Shown here piece after piece: positions 10,081 to 19,030 of a stretch of DNA of 64,000 nucleotides; within the stretch, counting starts at the first letter, position 1, and each line of letters starts with the position of its first letter. Source of the stretch: a bacterium (GTDB lineage Bacteria > KSB1 > UBA2214); NCBI GenBank assembly GCA_029560815.1, contig JAKQKF010000250.1:62001-126000 (forward strand). The letters run 5' to 3'. The translations under genes and the position numbers were made by a program. The notes under the pieces are model-generated. The model did no database searches. It saw only the letters and a list, made by a program, of their open reading frames with translations, and was not told where the DNA came from.

Positions 10081-12582
10081 TCAGCGCAGCAGGGTCATCC
10101 TGACCGGCACGGCCAGCCCGGGCTCACAGCGCAGAAAGTAGAGCCCGGTGGCGAGGTCTCCGGCCCAAAAGGGGAATTCATGCCCCCCCGGTTCCAGGGG
10201 ACCATCGAAAAGCCGCGCCACCTCGCGTCCGAGACGATCAAAGACAACGAGCTGAATGTTGCGCGGCTTGTCATTATAGAAAAAAATGCGCGTCTCCCCG
10301 TTGAAAGGATTGGGATAGTTCTGCAGCAGCCTGAACTCCTGCGGCTGCCCCTGCGGGGGTGGAGCGGTTACGCCGCTCTTGACCGGATAGGTGACGCGCA
10401 GGTTGTCGAAATAGAGGGTGCCTCGGCAGATTTTGCCCGCCACCCGTTCGCCCTTGAGTTTGATGCCGATGCGGACCAGGGTGATGGGAAAGTGATAGAT
10501 GCTGCCCGCTGACTCCGGCAGGGGCTGAGCGGTGGCGACCCCGATCGTATTCCAGCTGCCGGCCTCGCGGAGATTGCGCCGCGGAACATAGCGAAAAAGC
10601 TCGCCGTTGTCGTCGGCCGCGAAGAGATAGGCCGCATGCACGGTCGAATCGGTGCGGATATCCACAATGATCGAATCAGGCACACCGCCGATGGGCAGCT
10701 CGGCCTCGAGATAGAGCCAGTTGTCATAGGCGGGGTTGAAGGTGAACTGGTAGTCGGCTCTGAGCGCGTAATCCCCCTCGGTGACGAAATCGCCGGCGAG
10801 GGTGAGGCGGCAGTTGACGGAGTCGAGGTTCTGGCCGTTCAGACTCCACCCCTCCATCTTTTCCATCCCCTCCAGCTGGTGGGTGCCGGAGTAGACCGCG
10901 ACAGTCACCCGGGCGGTATCAGCCAGGCCGGCGGCACGGATGATGACCAGGGTCTCACCGATCGCCCTGGGAGTGAAATGGCCGTTCTGATCCACCATGC
11001 CGATGGCCGGATCGGTCACCTGCCAGGACAGCGAGGGATGAGGATCAAGGCCGTCGCTGTCCAGGCTCTCCACGCTGAACTGGATCGAACCGGCGGTGTC
11101 GACCACAGCCGTCGCGGGCAGCAGCGAAAGCTTTTCCAGGGTCTTGACCGCGACAAAGACCGAGTCATGCACTCCCTGATAGTTGAAATGAACATACCCG
11201 CTGTCCCGGGCCGTTCCGGCGGTGAAACGCCCCTGCGGTGTGATCGTGCCGAAGCTCCCCGCGACGGAGAGGGTGAAATCGGCCGGGGCGGCGGAGATGA
11301 TATTGACAAAGGTGTCGAGGGCGGCCATGCGAAAAGCGACCGATTCCCCCTCGAGAATACGCAGGGTATGCGGAACGAGTTCGAGCCGGATCGCCTCCCG
11401 CTGCGGCGCTGTGGAGATGACCAGCAGCGCATTGGCGACATAGCGCTCCCAGCCGTCCGAGGGCGAATTGACGACCTGATCGCGGATCACCATCGTGCTC
11501 GAGCCTCCGCCGTCGAGGTTGACGGCCTCGTGGCAGCCCTGACTGATCATGAAATCGGCCAGTTCGATGAGATTCATGCCGATGCTGAGGTCCTGCTGGC
11601 GGCCGTCCACGACCACCAGCATCAGCCTGGTGCTGTCCTGGTTAAAGCCGACGGCGGTGCGCGGATGACGGTCGGTGGCGAAAGTGGAACTCCCCCCCTC
11701 CTCCGCATAGCCGCGGAGGGCATAGTTGGCGCCGTCATGGACGATCTGGGTGAAACCTCCCACCACCTCCTTCACCCGGGCGCGGGTCTGCGGCAGGTGC
11801 AGGGCGATGCGAACGGTATCGCCGGGCTGCAGGGCCGTGACAAAGGGGATGGAACGGCCATGACCGGAGAGAACCACCTTGTCGTCGGGGATGGGCATGC
11901 CCCCCTTGTAGAGTTCCACCGCCTCGACCCGGCAGGCGACGGTATCGTTCATCATCCAGCCCGAGAGGGGGGTGAGCAGGGCCTCCGCGCCCCAGGCGTT
12001 GGTGCGGGTGGAATCGGCGAAAAAACGGTTAAAAAGAACCAGCATATCGGTGCCCCGGCCGGCGTTGACGCGGTCAATGCGGGCGGTCGTATCGCGATGC
12101 AGGGCGTAACCCGTAAAGGTATAGCGCTCCAGCAGGGGCCGGTTTTCCGGCGTGAAACCGATGGTCGAGCGGTCGATGGGCATGCAGACCATCTCCCCCC
12201 GCTCCACCTGGATGTTGACCGGCTCGCCGGTGTAGGGTGCGGTATTGAAAAAATCGGCGTTGATGGCCGCGACGACGCGGTGCCCCGCGCGCTGGTTGCG
12301 TCTGGCCATGCTGGAGGTGGCTTCGCGGGAGCCGGAGGAGACCTGCCAGCGCCGCAGGATCTCATGACCTTTGCAGGATTCGAGAAGAAGATAGGGATTG
12401 GTGAGATCGGCCTCGAAGAGGTCGAGGCTCCAGGGGGTTGCGGTATCAACCATCTTGCGATAGCGCATGCCCGGCCCGACATTCTGATCGCTGACGGTGA
12501 CGAAACCCTTCTGCGCCATCGCGCTCCCGCCGGCAAGCAGGGCGAGAAGTACAAAGAGACTGGTTAGATGAGTGCGGGTCAT
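10081..12582 (-). CDS. Secreted phosphodiester glycosidase (NAGPA-like) with T9SS-type C-terminus
   Basis: An 833-residue exported protein. The N-terminal half carries the phosphodiester glycosidase (NAGPA/DUF2233) fold: VVAAINADFFN, RTAVGFNQDS, LMLVVVDGRQ and the hallmark AVNLDGGGSSTMV. In animals this family uncovers mannose-6-phosphate; bacterial members act on envelope or extracellular sugar phosphodiesters. Behind it come Ig/BIG2-like segments (ITPQGRFTAG, VDQNGHFTPRAIG), a beta-sandwich region and the sorting domain LLQNYPNPFNGETRI. The start at 12582 gives a clean signal peptide (SLFVLLALLAGGSAMAQ) and has GGAG six bases upstream; 12 more residues from 12618 are unlikely. The true substrate is unknown, perhaps teichoic-acid-like or phosphoglycan material. 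Confidence 0.86.
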   Translation of the reverse strand: MTRTHLTSLFVLLALLAGGSAMAQKGFVTVSDQNVGPGMRYRKMVDTATPWSLDLFEADLTNPYLLLESCKGHEILRRWQVSSGSREATSSMARRNQRAGHRVVAAINADFFNTAPYTGEPVNIQVERGEMVCMPIDRSTIGFTPENRPLLERYTFTGYALHRDTTARIDRVNAGRGTDMLVLFNRFFADSTRTNAWGAEALLTPLSGWMMNDTVACRVEAVELYKGGMPIPDDKVVLSGHGRSIPFVTALQPGDTVRIALHLPQTRARVKEVVGGFTQIVHDGANYALRGYAEEGGSSTFATDRHPRTAVGFNQDSTRLMLVVVDGRQQDLSIGMNLIELADFMISQGCHEAVNLDGGGSSTMVIRDQVVNSPSDGWERYVANALLVISTAPQREAIRLELVPHTLRILEGESVAFRMAALDTFVNIISAAPADFTLSVAGSFGTITPQGRFTAGTARDSGYVHFNYQGVHDSVFVAVKTLEKLSLLPATAVVDTAGSIQFSVESLDSDGLDPHPSLSWQVTDPAIGMVDQNGHFTPRAIGETLVIIRAAGLADTARVTVAVYSGTHQLEGMEKMEGWSLNGQNLDSVNCRLTLAGDFVTEGDYALRADYQFTFNPAYDNWLYLEAELPIGGVPDSIIVDIRTDSTVHAAYLFAADDNGELFRYVPRRNLREAGSWNTIGVATAQPLPESAGSIYHFPITLVRIGIKLKGERVAGKICRGTLYFDNLRVTYPVKSGVTAPPPQGQPQEFRLLQNYPNPFNGETRIFFYNDKPRNIQLVVFDRLGREVARLFDGPLEPGGHEFPFWAGDLATGLYFLRCEPGLAVPVRMTLLR

Positions 12583-12619
12583 AGCGAGCTCCACCTTGGC
12601 TGAAGTACGGGCGGACATA

Positions 12620-12653
12620 AAACAAAAAAGGCTGATTCGCCTGAATCAGCCTT
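12620..12653 (-). terminator. Intrinsic terminator of the ferredoxin gene
   Basis: On the minus strand an 11-bp stem, AAGGCTGATTC with GAATCAGCCTT, is followed by TTTTTTGTTTT. It lies 28 bases after the ferredoxin stop and before the next minus-strand gene. Confidence 0.85.
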
Positions 12654-12680
12654 GAGATACGCAATTGTCACCGCAGAAAA

Positions 12681-12866
12681 CTATTCAACGATGATGGCGC
12701 CTGCGGGGCAATTATCGGCAGCGTCACGGGCGGCCGCTTCCATATCGGCAGAGACCTCTTCGGTGATAGCGACCGCGACATCGTCTTTCATTTCGAAAAG
12801 CTCAGGATGGTCGCCAACGCACAGTTCACAGCTCGTGCAGAGATCGGGATCGACTTTAACCTTCAT
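12681..12866 (-). CDS. Small single-cluster [4Fe-4S] ferredoxin
   Basis: A 61-residue ferredoxin of the Thermotoga/Desulfovibrio ferredoxin I type. Seen: DLCTSCELCVG (CxxCxxC) near residues 10-16 and the distal Cys in DNCPAGAI near residue 53, so one [4Fe-4S] cluster. It is a soluble low-potential electron carrier; the partner is not visible. The start at 12866 has GGAGG five bases upstream, and the product matches the family length. An upstream extension to 12995 lacks homology. The gene appears monocistronic, between its own promoter and terminator. Confidence 0.93.
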   Translation of the reverse strand: MKVKVDPDLCTSCELCVGDHPELFEMKDDVAVAITEEVSADMEAAARDAADNCPAGAIIVE

Positions 12867-12896
12867 TACTTCCTCCGTATCAAGGGTTATCCTCGT

Positions 12897-12916
12897 CATT
12901 GCATGACATTGCAATG
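12897..12916. promoter_or_regulatory. Palindrome next to the ferredoxin transcription start, possible operator
   Basis: A perfect 7-bp inverted repeat, cattgca and tgcaatg with a 6-base centre, lies just downstream of the predicted -10 box. That is a usual place for a repressor site. The binding protein is unknown. Confidence 0.3.
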
Positions 12917-12925
12917 ATCGGCATA

Positions 12926-12954
12926 AATATACGAACTTATCGATAATCATACAA
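12926..12954 (-). promoter_or_regulatory. Candidate promoter of the ferredoxin gene
   Basis: On the minus strand, TTGTAT (12954-12949), a 17-base spacer and TATATT (12931-12926). Transcription would start near 12919. The same spacing and nearly the same boxes occur before ecfT and in the porV leader. Confidence 0.45.
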
Positions 12955-13094
12955 GCTTTTTGTGGAGTGCGCCTTTTTTGCCCGGCGGAGATCACCCGGA
13001 AGCCGGACGATATTTTTACTTGTTTCCTATCATAAAAGGTGTAATTTTACTAAAAGCTGAACGGAGAGGGCACCTTGCTGAGGAAAATCCCCGT

Positions 13095-14342
13095 ATGATG
13101 AATTATGTCTGGTTCGGACTGGTGGCCATCGCTTTTTTAACAGGCGCATTCACCGGAAACATTGAGGCCGTCACCAAGGGGGCCCTGGATTCGGCAGCCA
13201 CAGCCGTCAATATCGCCCTGGGTTTGATCGGGATCATGACCATGTGGCTCGGCATCATGAAGCTGGCCGAGGAGGCCGGACTCGTCCGCATCCTCTCGAA
13301 CATCATCAAACCCGTCAGCAGACGCCTCTTCCCTGAAATCCCCGCAGACCATCCCGCAATCGGCTCAATTCTGCTCAATGTCTCGGCCAACTGGCTTGGG
13401 CTCAGCAACGCCGCCACGCCGATGGGCCTCAAGGCGATGGAGCAGCTCCAGTCCCTCAACGACAAAAAAGATACCGCCAGCAACTCGATGATCATGTTCC
13501 TGGCGCTGAACACCGGCAGCATCACCCTCATTCCCATGACCGTGATCGCGGTCCGCGCCAGCCTGGGATCGACCAATCCGACCGAGATCATCGGCTCGAC
13601 CATCTTCGCCTCCACCATGGCGACGATCTTCGGCATCCTCGCCGCCAAGAGTTTCCTCGCCCTCGACTCGGGGTGGAGCCATTTTATAAAAGGCGTGCGT
13701 GGGGCCTGGCGCTTTTTTCTCTACGCCGGAGTTTTTCTCGGTGCCATCATTCTGCTGGTTAAAACCGGCCTGATCGCCTCTCTCTTCTCTCTGCTGCCGC
13801 CCAACCTTTTTCGCGGCCTGATCACCTTGATCTCCACCTGGGCGATCCCCTCCCTGCTCTTCGTCATTCCGCTCTATGCGTTCATTAAAAAAATCAAGAT
13901 TTATGAAGTTTTCATCGACGGGGCCAAGGAAGGCTTTAACGTGGCCATCCGCATCATCCCCTTTCTGGTGGCGATCCTGGTGGCCATCGGCATGTTCCGC
14001 GCCTCGGGCGCCATGGATGTCTTTGTCTATCTCCTGACCCCCTTGACCAACCTCATCGGCATGCCCGCCGAAGTGCTGCCGGCGGCCCTGATGCGCCCCC
14101 TCTCGGGCAGCGGCTCCCTCGGCATCATCACCGAACTGCTTAAAATCCATGGTTCGGAATCGCTGATCGGGCGCATGGCCTCGACCATCTTCGGCTGCTC
14201 CGAAACGACCTTTTACGTCGTTGCGGTCTATTACGGATCGGTCCAGATCAAAAATGTGCGCTCCTCGATCTGGGTCGGATTGATCGCCGATCTGGCCGGC
14301 ATTCTCGGTACGGTTTTTATCTGCCGCTATCTTTTCCTGTAA
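13095..14342 (+). CDS. SpmA-SpmB fusion, nucleoside-recognition (Gate) domain membrane protein
   Basis: A 415-residue polytopic membrane protein with two Gate/nucleoside recognition domains, corresponding to SpmA (residues about 1-200) joined to SpmB (about 220-415). Seen: SANWLGLSNAATPMGLKAM, NTGSITLIPMT, the second-half motifs LMRPLSGSGSLGI and TIFGCSETTFYV, and many membrane segments. In Bacillus the separate proteins affect spore core dehydration; fused forms are common in non-sporulating bacteria, where the function is unknown (transport suspected). The start at ATG 13095 (or 13098) was chosen because an upstream extension is charged and has no family counterpart. Confidence 0.88.
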   Translation: MMNYVWFGLVAIAFLTGAFTGNIEAVTKGALDSAATAVNIALGLIGIMTMWLGIMKLAEEAGLVRILSNIIKPVSRRLFPEIPADHPAIGSILLNVSANWLGLSNAATPMGLKAMEQLQSLNDKKDTASNSMIMFLALNTGSITLIPMTVIAVRASLGSTNPTEIIGSTIFASTMATIFGILAAKSFLALDSGWSHFIKGVRGAWRFFLYAGVFLGAIILLVKTGLIASLFSLLPPNLFRGLITLISTWAIPSLLFVIPLYAFIKKIKIYEVFIDGAKEGFNVAIRIIPFLVAILVAIGMFRASGAMDVFVYLLTPLTNLIGMPAEVLPAALMRPLSGSGSLGIITELLKIHGSESLIGRMASTIFGCSETTFYVVAVYYGSVQIKNVRSSIWVGLIADLAGILGTVFICRYLFL

Positions 14343-14438
14343 AAAGTGCTTTACATTTACCCCGCCAGAATGTAACTTGCATTGAGGGAGCCGGGCGGCA
14401 AGACGCCCGCTTCCCCTCCCACGAAAGGAGGCCTTTTT

Positions 14439-15311
14439 ATGCCAGTGCAGATGCATTCCATGGGGTGGCTGCCGGACTATCCCGATTTCCGCGACTACAC
14501 CACCGAGCATGCCACTGTCAACCCGCTGCTAAAAAAAATCGGCCTGACCGGAAACCGCAAAAAAAGCATACCCGAAAGCACGGACCTGCGCGCCTGGTGT
14601 TCCGCCATCGAGGACCAGGGCAGTCTGGGCTCCTGCACCTCTCAGGCCGGAGCCAGCATGGTGGAGTATTTCGCCCACCGTTCGATGGACCGCTACACCG
14701 ATCTCTCCAGGCTCTTCCTCTACAAGGTCACCCGCAACCTGATGCGCCAGAAAGGCGATACCGGCGCTTTCATCCGCACCACCATGGGGGCTCTCGTCCT
14801 CTTCGGCATCCCTCCCGAAGTCTATTGGCCCTACAAGGAGAAGGATTTCGACAAGGAACCGCCGGCATTCTGCTACGCCTTTGCCCAGAATTATCAGGCG
14901 ATCAGCTATTACCGGCTGGATACGGCCGGCCTGAAAAAGAACGAGGTGCTGCAGGCAATCAAAAACAATCTGGCTGGTGGTCTGCCCTCCATGTTCGGAT
15001 TTTCCGTCTTTAGCTCCATCGGCCAGGCCGGGGAAAGCGGGCAGATCCCCTATCCGGTGCCGGGCGAAAAGATCCTCGGCGGCCACGCTGTCATGGCCGT
15101 CGGCTATGACGACCGCATCGAGATCGCCAACACCAATCCCGACGGCCCGACCTGCAAGGGGGCGTTCCTGATCCGCAACTCCTGGGGTCCAAAATGGGGA
15201 GTGGAGGGCTACGGCTGGCTGCCCTATGAATATCTCCTCAAGGGACTGGCCATCGACTGGTGGTCGATCATCAAGAATGAGTGGATTGAAACCGGGGAGT
15301 TTGAACCCTGA
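14439..15311 (+). CDS. Papain-like (C1 family) cysteine protease without signal peptide
   Basis: A 290-residue C1A-type peptidase. Seen: oxyanion Gln60 and nucleophile Cys66 in EDQGSLGSCTSQA, His216 in LGGHAVMAVGYDD, and Asn247 in LIRNSWGPKWG; the complete papain set is present. The N-terminus (MGWLPDYPDFRDY) matches bacterial C1 peptidases and carries neither a signal peptide nor a long inhibitory propeptide, so it is probably cytoplasmic. The start at 14439 has AAAGGAGG 7-8 bases upstream. It lies 96 bases after the SpmAB gene and is closed by a terminator. Substrate unknown. Confidence 0.9.
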   Translation: MPVQMHSMGWLPDYPDFRDYTTEHATVNPLLKKIGLTGNRKKSIPESTDLRAWCSAIEDQGSLGSCTSQAGASMVEYFAHRSMDRYTDLSRLFLYKVTRNLMRQKGDTGAFIRTTMGALVLFGIPPEVYWPYKEKDFDKEPPAFCYAFAQNYQAISYYRLDTAGLKKNEVLQAIKNNLAGGLPSMFGFSVFSSIGQAGESGQIPYPVPGEKILGGHAVMAVGYDDRIEIANTNPDGPTCKGAFLIRNSWGPKWGVEGYGWLPYEYLLKGLAIDWWSIIKNEWIETGEFEP

Positions 15312-15316
15312 GTGAA

Positions 15317-15352
15317 GTAAAAAAGCCGTCGGATTGACCGACGGCTTTTTAA
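15317..15352. terminator. Bidirectional intrinsic terminator
   Basis: An uninterrupted stem, aaaaagccgtcgg with ccgacggcttttt, encloses ATTGA; there is a T-run on both strands. It separates the plus-strand protease gene from the convergent hydrolase gene. Confidence 0.9.
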
Positions 15353-15412
15353 TTTATCCCGGCGCGAAGAGGCACTCTTCCCATCTTCATCGGGCCGGCT
15401 TGACCGGAAAGA

Positions 15413-17368
15413 TTACCTGGTCAACACCATTTTTTTCACGCTCAGCAGGCCTGCGGCCTCGAGCCGGTAGAAATAGAGCCCGCTCGGCAGGCTCATTCCC
15501 GCGCTGTCCACAGCCCGGAACTGTACCCGGTGGGCTCCCGCTTCATGCATCCCGTCCGCCAGGGTGGCGATTTTCCGCCCGGCCAGATCACAGACGGTCA
15601 GCTTGATCTCGCTCCGCCGCTGCAGTGTGAACGAGATGGTGGTCTCGGGATTGAAAGGGTTCGGATAGTTTGCGAGCAGCTCAAAGTGATCGGCTCGCAC
15701 CGGCTTCTTCTCCTCCACCTGCAGCCATTTTTCACCCGCCTCGATCAGAATATACTGCACAGATCGCCCGGGAGAGTCGAACCTGATCGATTCCCCGACC
15801 GGGCTGGCATAAGCGGGAATCGCCTCCAGCCCCTGGTGCGGTCCCCAGGCCGGCGCCACCGGTTTTTCATCGTTCACCACGACCCCCTGCGGCCACTGCT
15901 TGCCATCGGACCCCTTCAAAGAGTAGTAATAAAAACGGTCACCGACGCCCACACCCTTGGGCACGAGTTCGACGACCCGGGCATAGGAAGCCATATTCAC
16001 GACGACAGCACCAACCTCCCCGGAGGCGAAACGGGTGGCGTAGACCAGCACATCCCGGTCCGCGCCGAGGGTTATGGTTGTCTCCACGGAATGGTCACCT
16101 GTGAAATGCCGCAGGTAATAGAGATAAAAATAGTCCGGCCGCGGGTTCCACATCGGTATCGCCGAACTGGCGCCGTTATAAAAAATCCCGTCCGACTCCC
16201 AGTTGGCAATCAGCCAGCGCGAAGACATCCCGACGTTGTGTTTGATCATTTCGGAGAGGAGCACCACCGCCTGCATCCCGTTGGCGATGGAGCTTCTCTT
16301 CTGATCATCCGCCGCGCTGGCCCATTTGAGATTCCATTCGGTCAGGGCGATCGGCCTGTCCGGGGCCCCGTTGGCAAGAATGTCCTGCTTGATGAAAGAG
16401 ATATTCTCCACGATCTCGGACCGGGCGATGCTCACCTGCTCCTTCAGTGTCGCACTGGAGTTGCCGAAATAGTTATGGATGACGTAGAAATCAGCGGCGT
16501 CACCCGCTGCCCTGAAAAAGCCCGCGTTCCAGCTGCGGTCCGCTGTGTTCCAGCTGCTGGACCCGTCGTAATGGAGTATTTGCCCGCCGATGTAAATGGT
16601 TTCGCCCAGTTCGGCGGCCGCGGCGCGCATCGAATCGGCGAAGATTCTGAAATGCCGGCCGTAAAGATCTCCGCTGATGATCTCAGGCTGGCCGTCCCGG
16701 TTCACAGTGGTGTCGATCTGCCAGCCGGCCTCCCACGGTCCGCCGTTCTCGTTGCCGATCTCCCAGAACCTGGTCATGCCGCCGTCCTGGCGCACCCAAT
16801 CCGCAGCCAGATGGGCGGCCTGCTCGACCGGCTTTTCGCTGGTGCCGTAGCGCGCATAGCCATAGTTGACTGTGATCAGGCCCTGGGAACCGATCTGATC
16901 GCGCATATCCAGATAGCGGTCGAAGGTGAGTTTGTAGTAGAGCCCCGATTGGGGATTGAGGGAGATGGGACGGCCGCTGTTGCCGCCGTCGGGTATGGTG
17001 CCCGGCAGGTCTTCAGGAGTGCCGTTCCAGAAGTAGATATCAGACCAGCTGCCACCGGGGAAGCGAATAAGGCTGGGCGCAAGTTTCCTGAGATGGCCAA
17101 CCAGCACGGGGTTATTCTGATCTTCACCAATCCAGACCGCAGTGGCGAGGCCGAACAGATAGGGAGAGATGGTCCCGAGGGGTTCAGCCGCCAGGATTTC
17201 GGCGCGCACGACGGGTTCCGCCGTGGTCTTGTCAGCCAATTTAAACGGTGGAAGGGTGGCATTACGGGGTTCATAATCCTGCAGGAAGCAGTTGGCACCC
17301 ACCTGCCCCGTTACTTTTACTGCGCTGCAAACGGCGAGGATGCAAACGAGCACAATCCGGCCTCTCAT
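15413..17368 (-). CDS. Exported GH51-like glycoside hydrolase (probable alpha-L-arabinofuranosidase) with T9SS-type C-terminus
   Basis: A 651-residue exported clan GH-A hydrolase. Seen: a signal peptide (LVCILAVCSAVKVTG), SLIRFPGGSWSD near residue 105, acid/base E207 in FWEIGNENGG, nucleophile E344 in ALTEWNLKW, then a beta-sandwich and the sorting domain ANYPNPFNPETT ending in KKMVLTR. The motif order is that of GH51 arabinofuranosidases, but similarity to GH44 or GH39 folds is possible, so the exact substrate is uncertain. It is the last gene of the saccharide-utilisation region and would be displayed at the cell surface. The ATG at 17368 has GGAGTGA upstream. Confidence 0.82.
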   Translation of the reverse strand: MRGRIVLVCILAVCSAVKVTGQVGANCFLQDYEPRNATLPPFKLADKTTAEPVVRAEILAAEPLGTISPYLFGLATAVWIGEDQNNPVLVGHLRKLAPSLIRFPGGSWSDIYFWNGTPEDLPGTIPDGGNSGRPISLNPQSGLYYKLTFDRYLDMRDQIGSQGLITVNYGYARYGTSEKPVEQAAHLAADWVRQDGGMTRFWEIGNENGGPWEAGWQIDTTVNRDGQPEIISGDLYGRHFRIFADSMRAAAAELGETIYIGGQILHYDGSSSWNTADRSWNAGFFRAAGDAADFYVIHNYFGNSSATLKEQVSIARSEIVENISFIKQDILANGAPDRPIALTEWNLKWASAADDQKRSSIANGMQAVVLLSEMIKHNVGMSSRWLIANWESDGIFYNGASSAIPMWNPRPDYFYLYYLRHFTGDHSVETTITLGADRDVLVYATRFASGEVGAVVVNMASYARVVELVPKGVGVGDRFYYYSLKGSDGKQWPQGVVVNDEKPVAPAWGPHQGLEAIPAYASPVGESIRFDSPGRSVQYILIEAGEKWLQVEEKKPVRADHFELLANYPNPFNPETTISFTLQRRSEIKLTVCDLAGRKIATLADGMHEAGAHRVQFRAVDSAGMSLPSGLYFYRLEAAGLLSVKKMVLTR

Positions 17369-17482
17369 GTCGTCACTCCATGGTTAGCGTTAGCCTTGAG
17401 ACAGATTGCGCTGATCCCGACCCTGCTGCGTACGCCGCAGCACTCAAAAGCAATCCCTGATTGAAAACGATAATATGCCTTG

Positions 17483-18685
17483 CTACTGAGCATTGGTGAT
17501 GCCCATGTCCGCCCTGTAAACAGTCCAATCCTGTGCCGGCGCGGCATTGCCGGTGATCAGGTAGAGATAGTTCCCGTTCCCCCAGGCCAGATCCTTGCCG
17601 TAGGAGGGCACAATGCCCCCGTAAAAGAGATCGGCGCTGCCGGCGGCCGGATCGATGACCAGGAGGGGATCAGGCGCATCGGTGGCAAGATACAAGGTCC
17701 CGTTTGCAGCGACAGCTATCGCCCGCACCGAGCGCGAGGAGAGAGCGGTGCCCGCCGCAGCCAGATCGAAAACCAGCTCCTGCGCGCCCACATTGCCTGC
17801 GGAATCGATCGGGTGTTTCCAGATCTTGACCGGGTCCTGGGTGCCGTAGGTCCTGGAGACGACATAGACGAAATCCTTGAATGCGCGGATGGCGGTGATA
17901 TCATCACCCGCATAGGCGTTTGCATAGGTCACAGAGAGATCCGGATGGACGACGATGAGATCGCTGCGCGTTCCGCCGGTGTAGAAATTTCCATAGCTGT
18001 CAAAATCGCCGTACTTGACCACCTTGCCCGTGGGCAGCCGGGTCCATACTGTCACGGCTCCGGTGGTCGTGTTGACCAGGTCGATGGCGCGGTTGTTTTC
18101 GGTCAAATAGAGGTGACCGTCGGGCCCGATGGCGGCATCGTAGGCCGTGCGCGTCGCCGTGCCGAGCAGGGTTTTGCTGCCATCCGGGGTCACCTTGCGG
18201 ATTGTCTTGGAATATTCGACCACATAGAGATTCTCGTCCTTGTCGACAGCGAGAGCGGATAATTCCAGGTTGTCCACAAAGGCGCCATAGTTTTCGAGCA
18301 CGCGGTCGACCTTGTAGGGACTGTATTTGGCGACGGTGAGCGCATGCCGGGTGGCCACCTTGACCGTGGAGGAATCAGCGTCCAGATTCGGCCGCCGCAC
18401 CCTGATCATGGTCGAAGTGGCTTCAGTGACCTGCGCCGTGATCGCATCAAAATAGACGACGTTGCTATCCGCTGAAGGTGAAAAATTAGCTCCCTGTATT
18501 GTAATAATATTGACGCCAGGGATGGCGACAGCCGGTTCGAGTTGATGGATGACCGGCGCAGCCGGCTTGGCGTACTCCTTGTACCAGACCGGTTCGGCCG
18601 CGTCATATTCACAGCCCGCAGCCGCGACCAGCAGGAGCGTCATCAAGAGCATCATTTTTCTTGAAAACAGCAAAGATATCGTCAT
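17483..18685 (-). CDS. Lipoprotein with IPT/TIG domain and NHL-type beta-propeller
   Basis: A 400-residue lipoprotein: LLVAAAGC lipobox with Cys25, an IPT/TIG Ig-like domain (residues about 45-130, IQGANFSPSADSN), then six-bladed NHL/SMP-30-like propeller repeats (ALAVDKDENLYVVEY, AAIGPDGHLYLTENN, AIAVAANGTLYLATD). Bacteroidetes SusE/SusF-like or surface glycan-binding lipoproteins of polysaccharide loci often have this make-up, so a binding role at the surface is inferred. The start at 18685 has AAGGAG eight bases upstream; the 32 extra codons upstream do not look coding. Confidence 0.82.
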   Translation of the reverse strand: MTISLLFSRKMMLLMTLLLVAAAGCEYDAAEPVWYKEYAKPAAPVIHQLEPAVAIPGVNIITIQGANFSPSADSNVVYFDAITAQVTEATSTMIRVRRPNLDADSSTVKVATRHALTVAKYSPYKVDRVLENYGAFVDNLELSALAVDKDENLYVVEYSKTIRKVTPDGSKTLLGTATRTAYDAAIGPDGHLYLTENNRAIDLVNTTTGAVTVWTRLPTGKVVKYGDFDSYGNFYTGGTRSDLIVVHPDLSVTYANAYAGDDITAIRAFKDFVYVVSRTYGTQDPVKIWKHPIDSAGNVGAQELVFDLAAAGTALSSRSVRAIAVAANGTLYLATDAPDPLLVIDPAAGSADLFYGGIVPSYGKDLAWGNGNYLYLITGNAAPAQDWTVYRADMGITNAQ

Positions 18686-19030
18686 TGTTGCATTCTCCTT
18701 CTTCAGGATGATTTCCGGCCGTCTGCAGGCTCTCCGGCGGTCTTGACTGATCTCCCGCACGGCAAGGCTCCCCTTGTGCACCTCCTGCGGCTTGAGGAAG
18801 GCAGACCGGGGTACTCTCGCTTCCTGAACAGATAGTTGCCGCGTGCGCAGCTTCCAGGCAGATCCCGCCCGGTGGTCAGGCAGGATCCGGCCACCCGAGC
18901 GAGGTAAAACCAGCCTGCGATCAGGCCGGTCGGGAAGAGCGCGCGCTCTTCCCGACCGCCTGCTTGATCCTCCAGATCCAATAGTGCTGAAACTGAAAAT
19001 ACTTGCCGGGCCCGTGTGAGCCGCTTTACA
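18686..19030. other. Non-coding gap of 345 bases
   Basis: It lies between the duplicated surface protein and the TIG lipoprotein, both on the minus strand. The only clear structure is the palindrome at 18922-18962. A 92-codon open frame (18703-18981) shows no coding character. Confidence 0.5.
18922..18962. repeat. Perfect 16-bp-arm palindrome without loop
   Basis: cggtcgggaagagcgc is followed directly by its reverse complement (18927-18958), with cagg/cctg outside after one bulged base. It may be a terminator-like hairpin after the gene ending at 19031 or a binding site; no T-run follows. Confidence 0.6.

Noticed and set aside
18703..18981. 92-codon minus-strand open frame in the gap
   Set aside because: It crosses the palindrome, has no ribosome site and no recognisable sequence.
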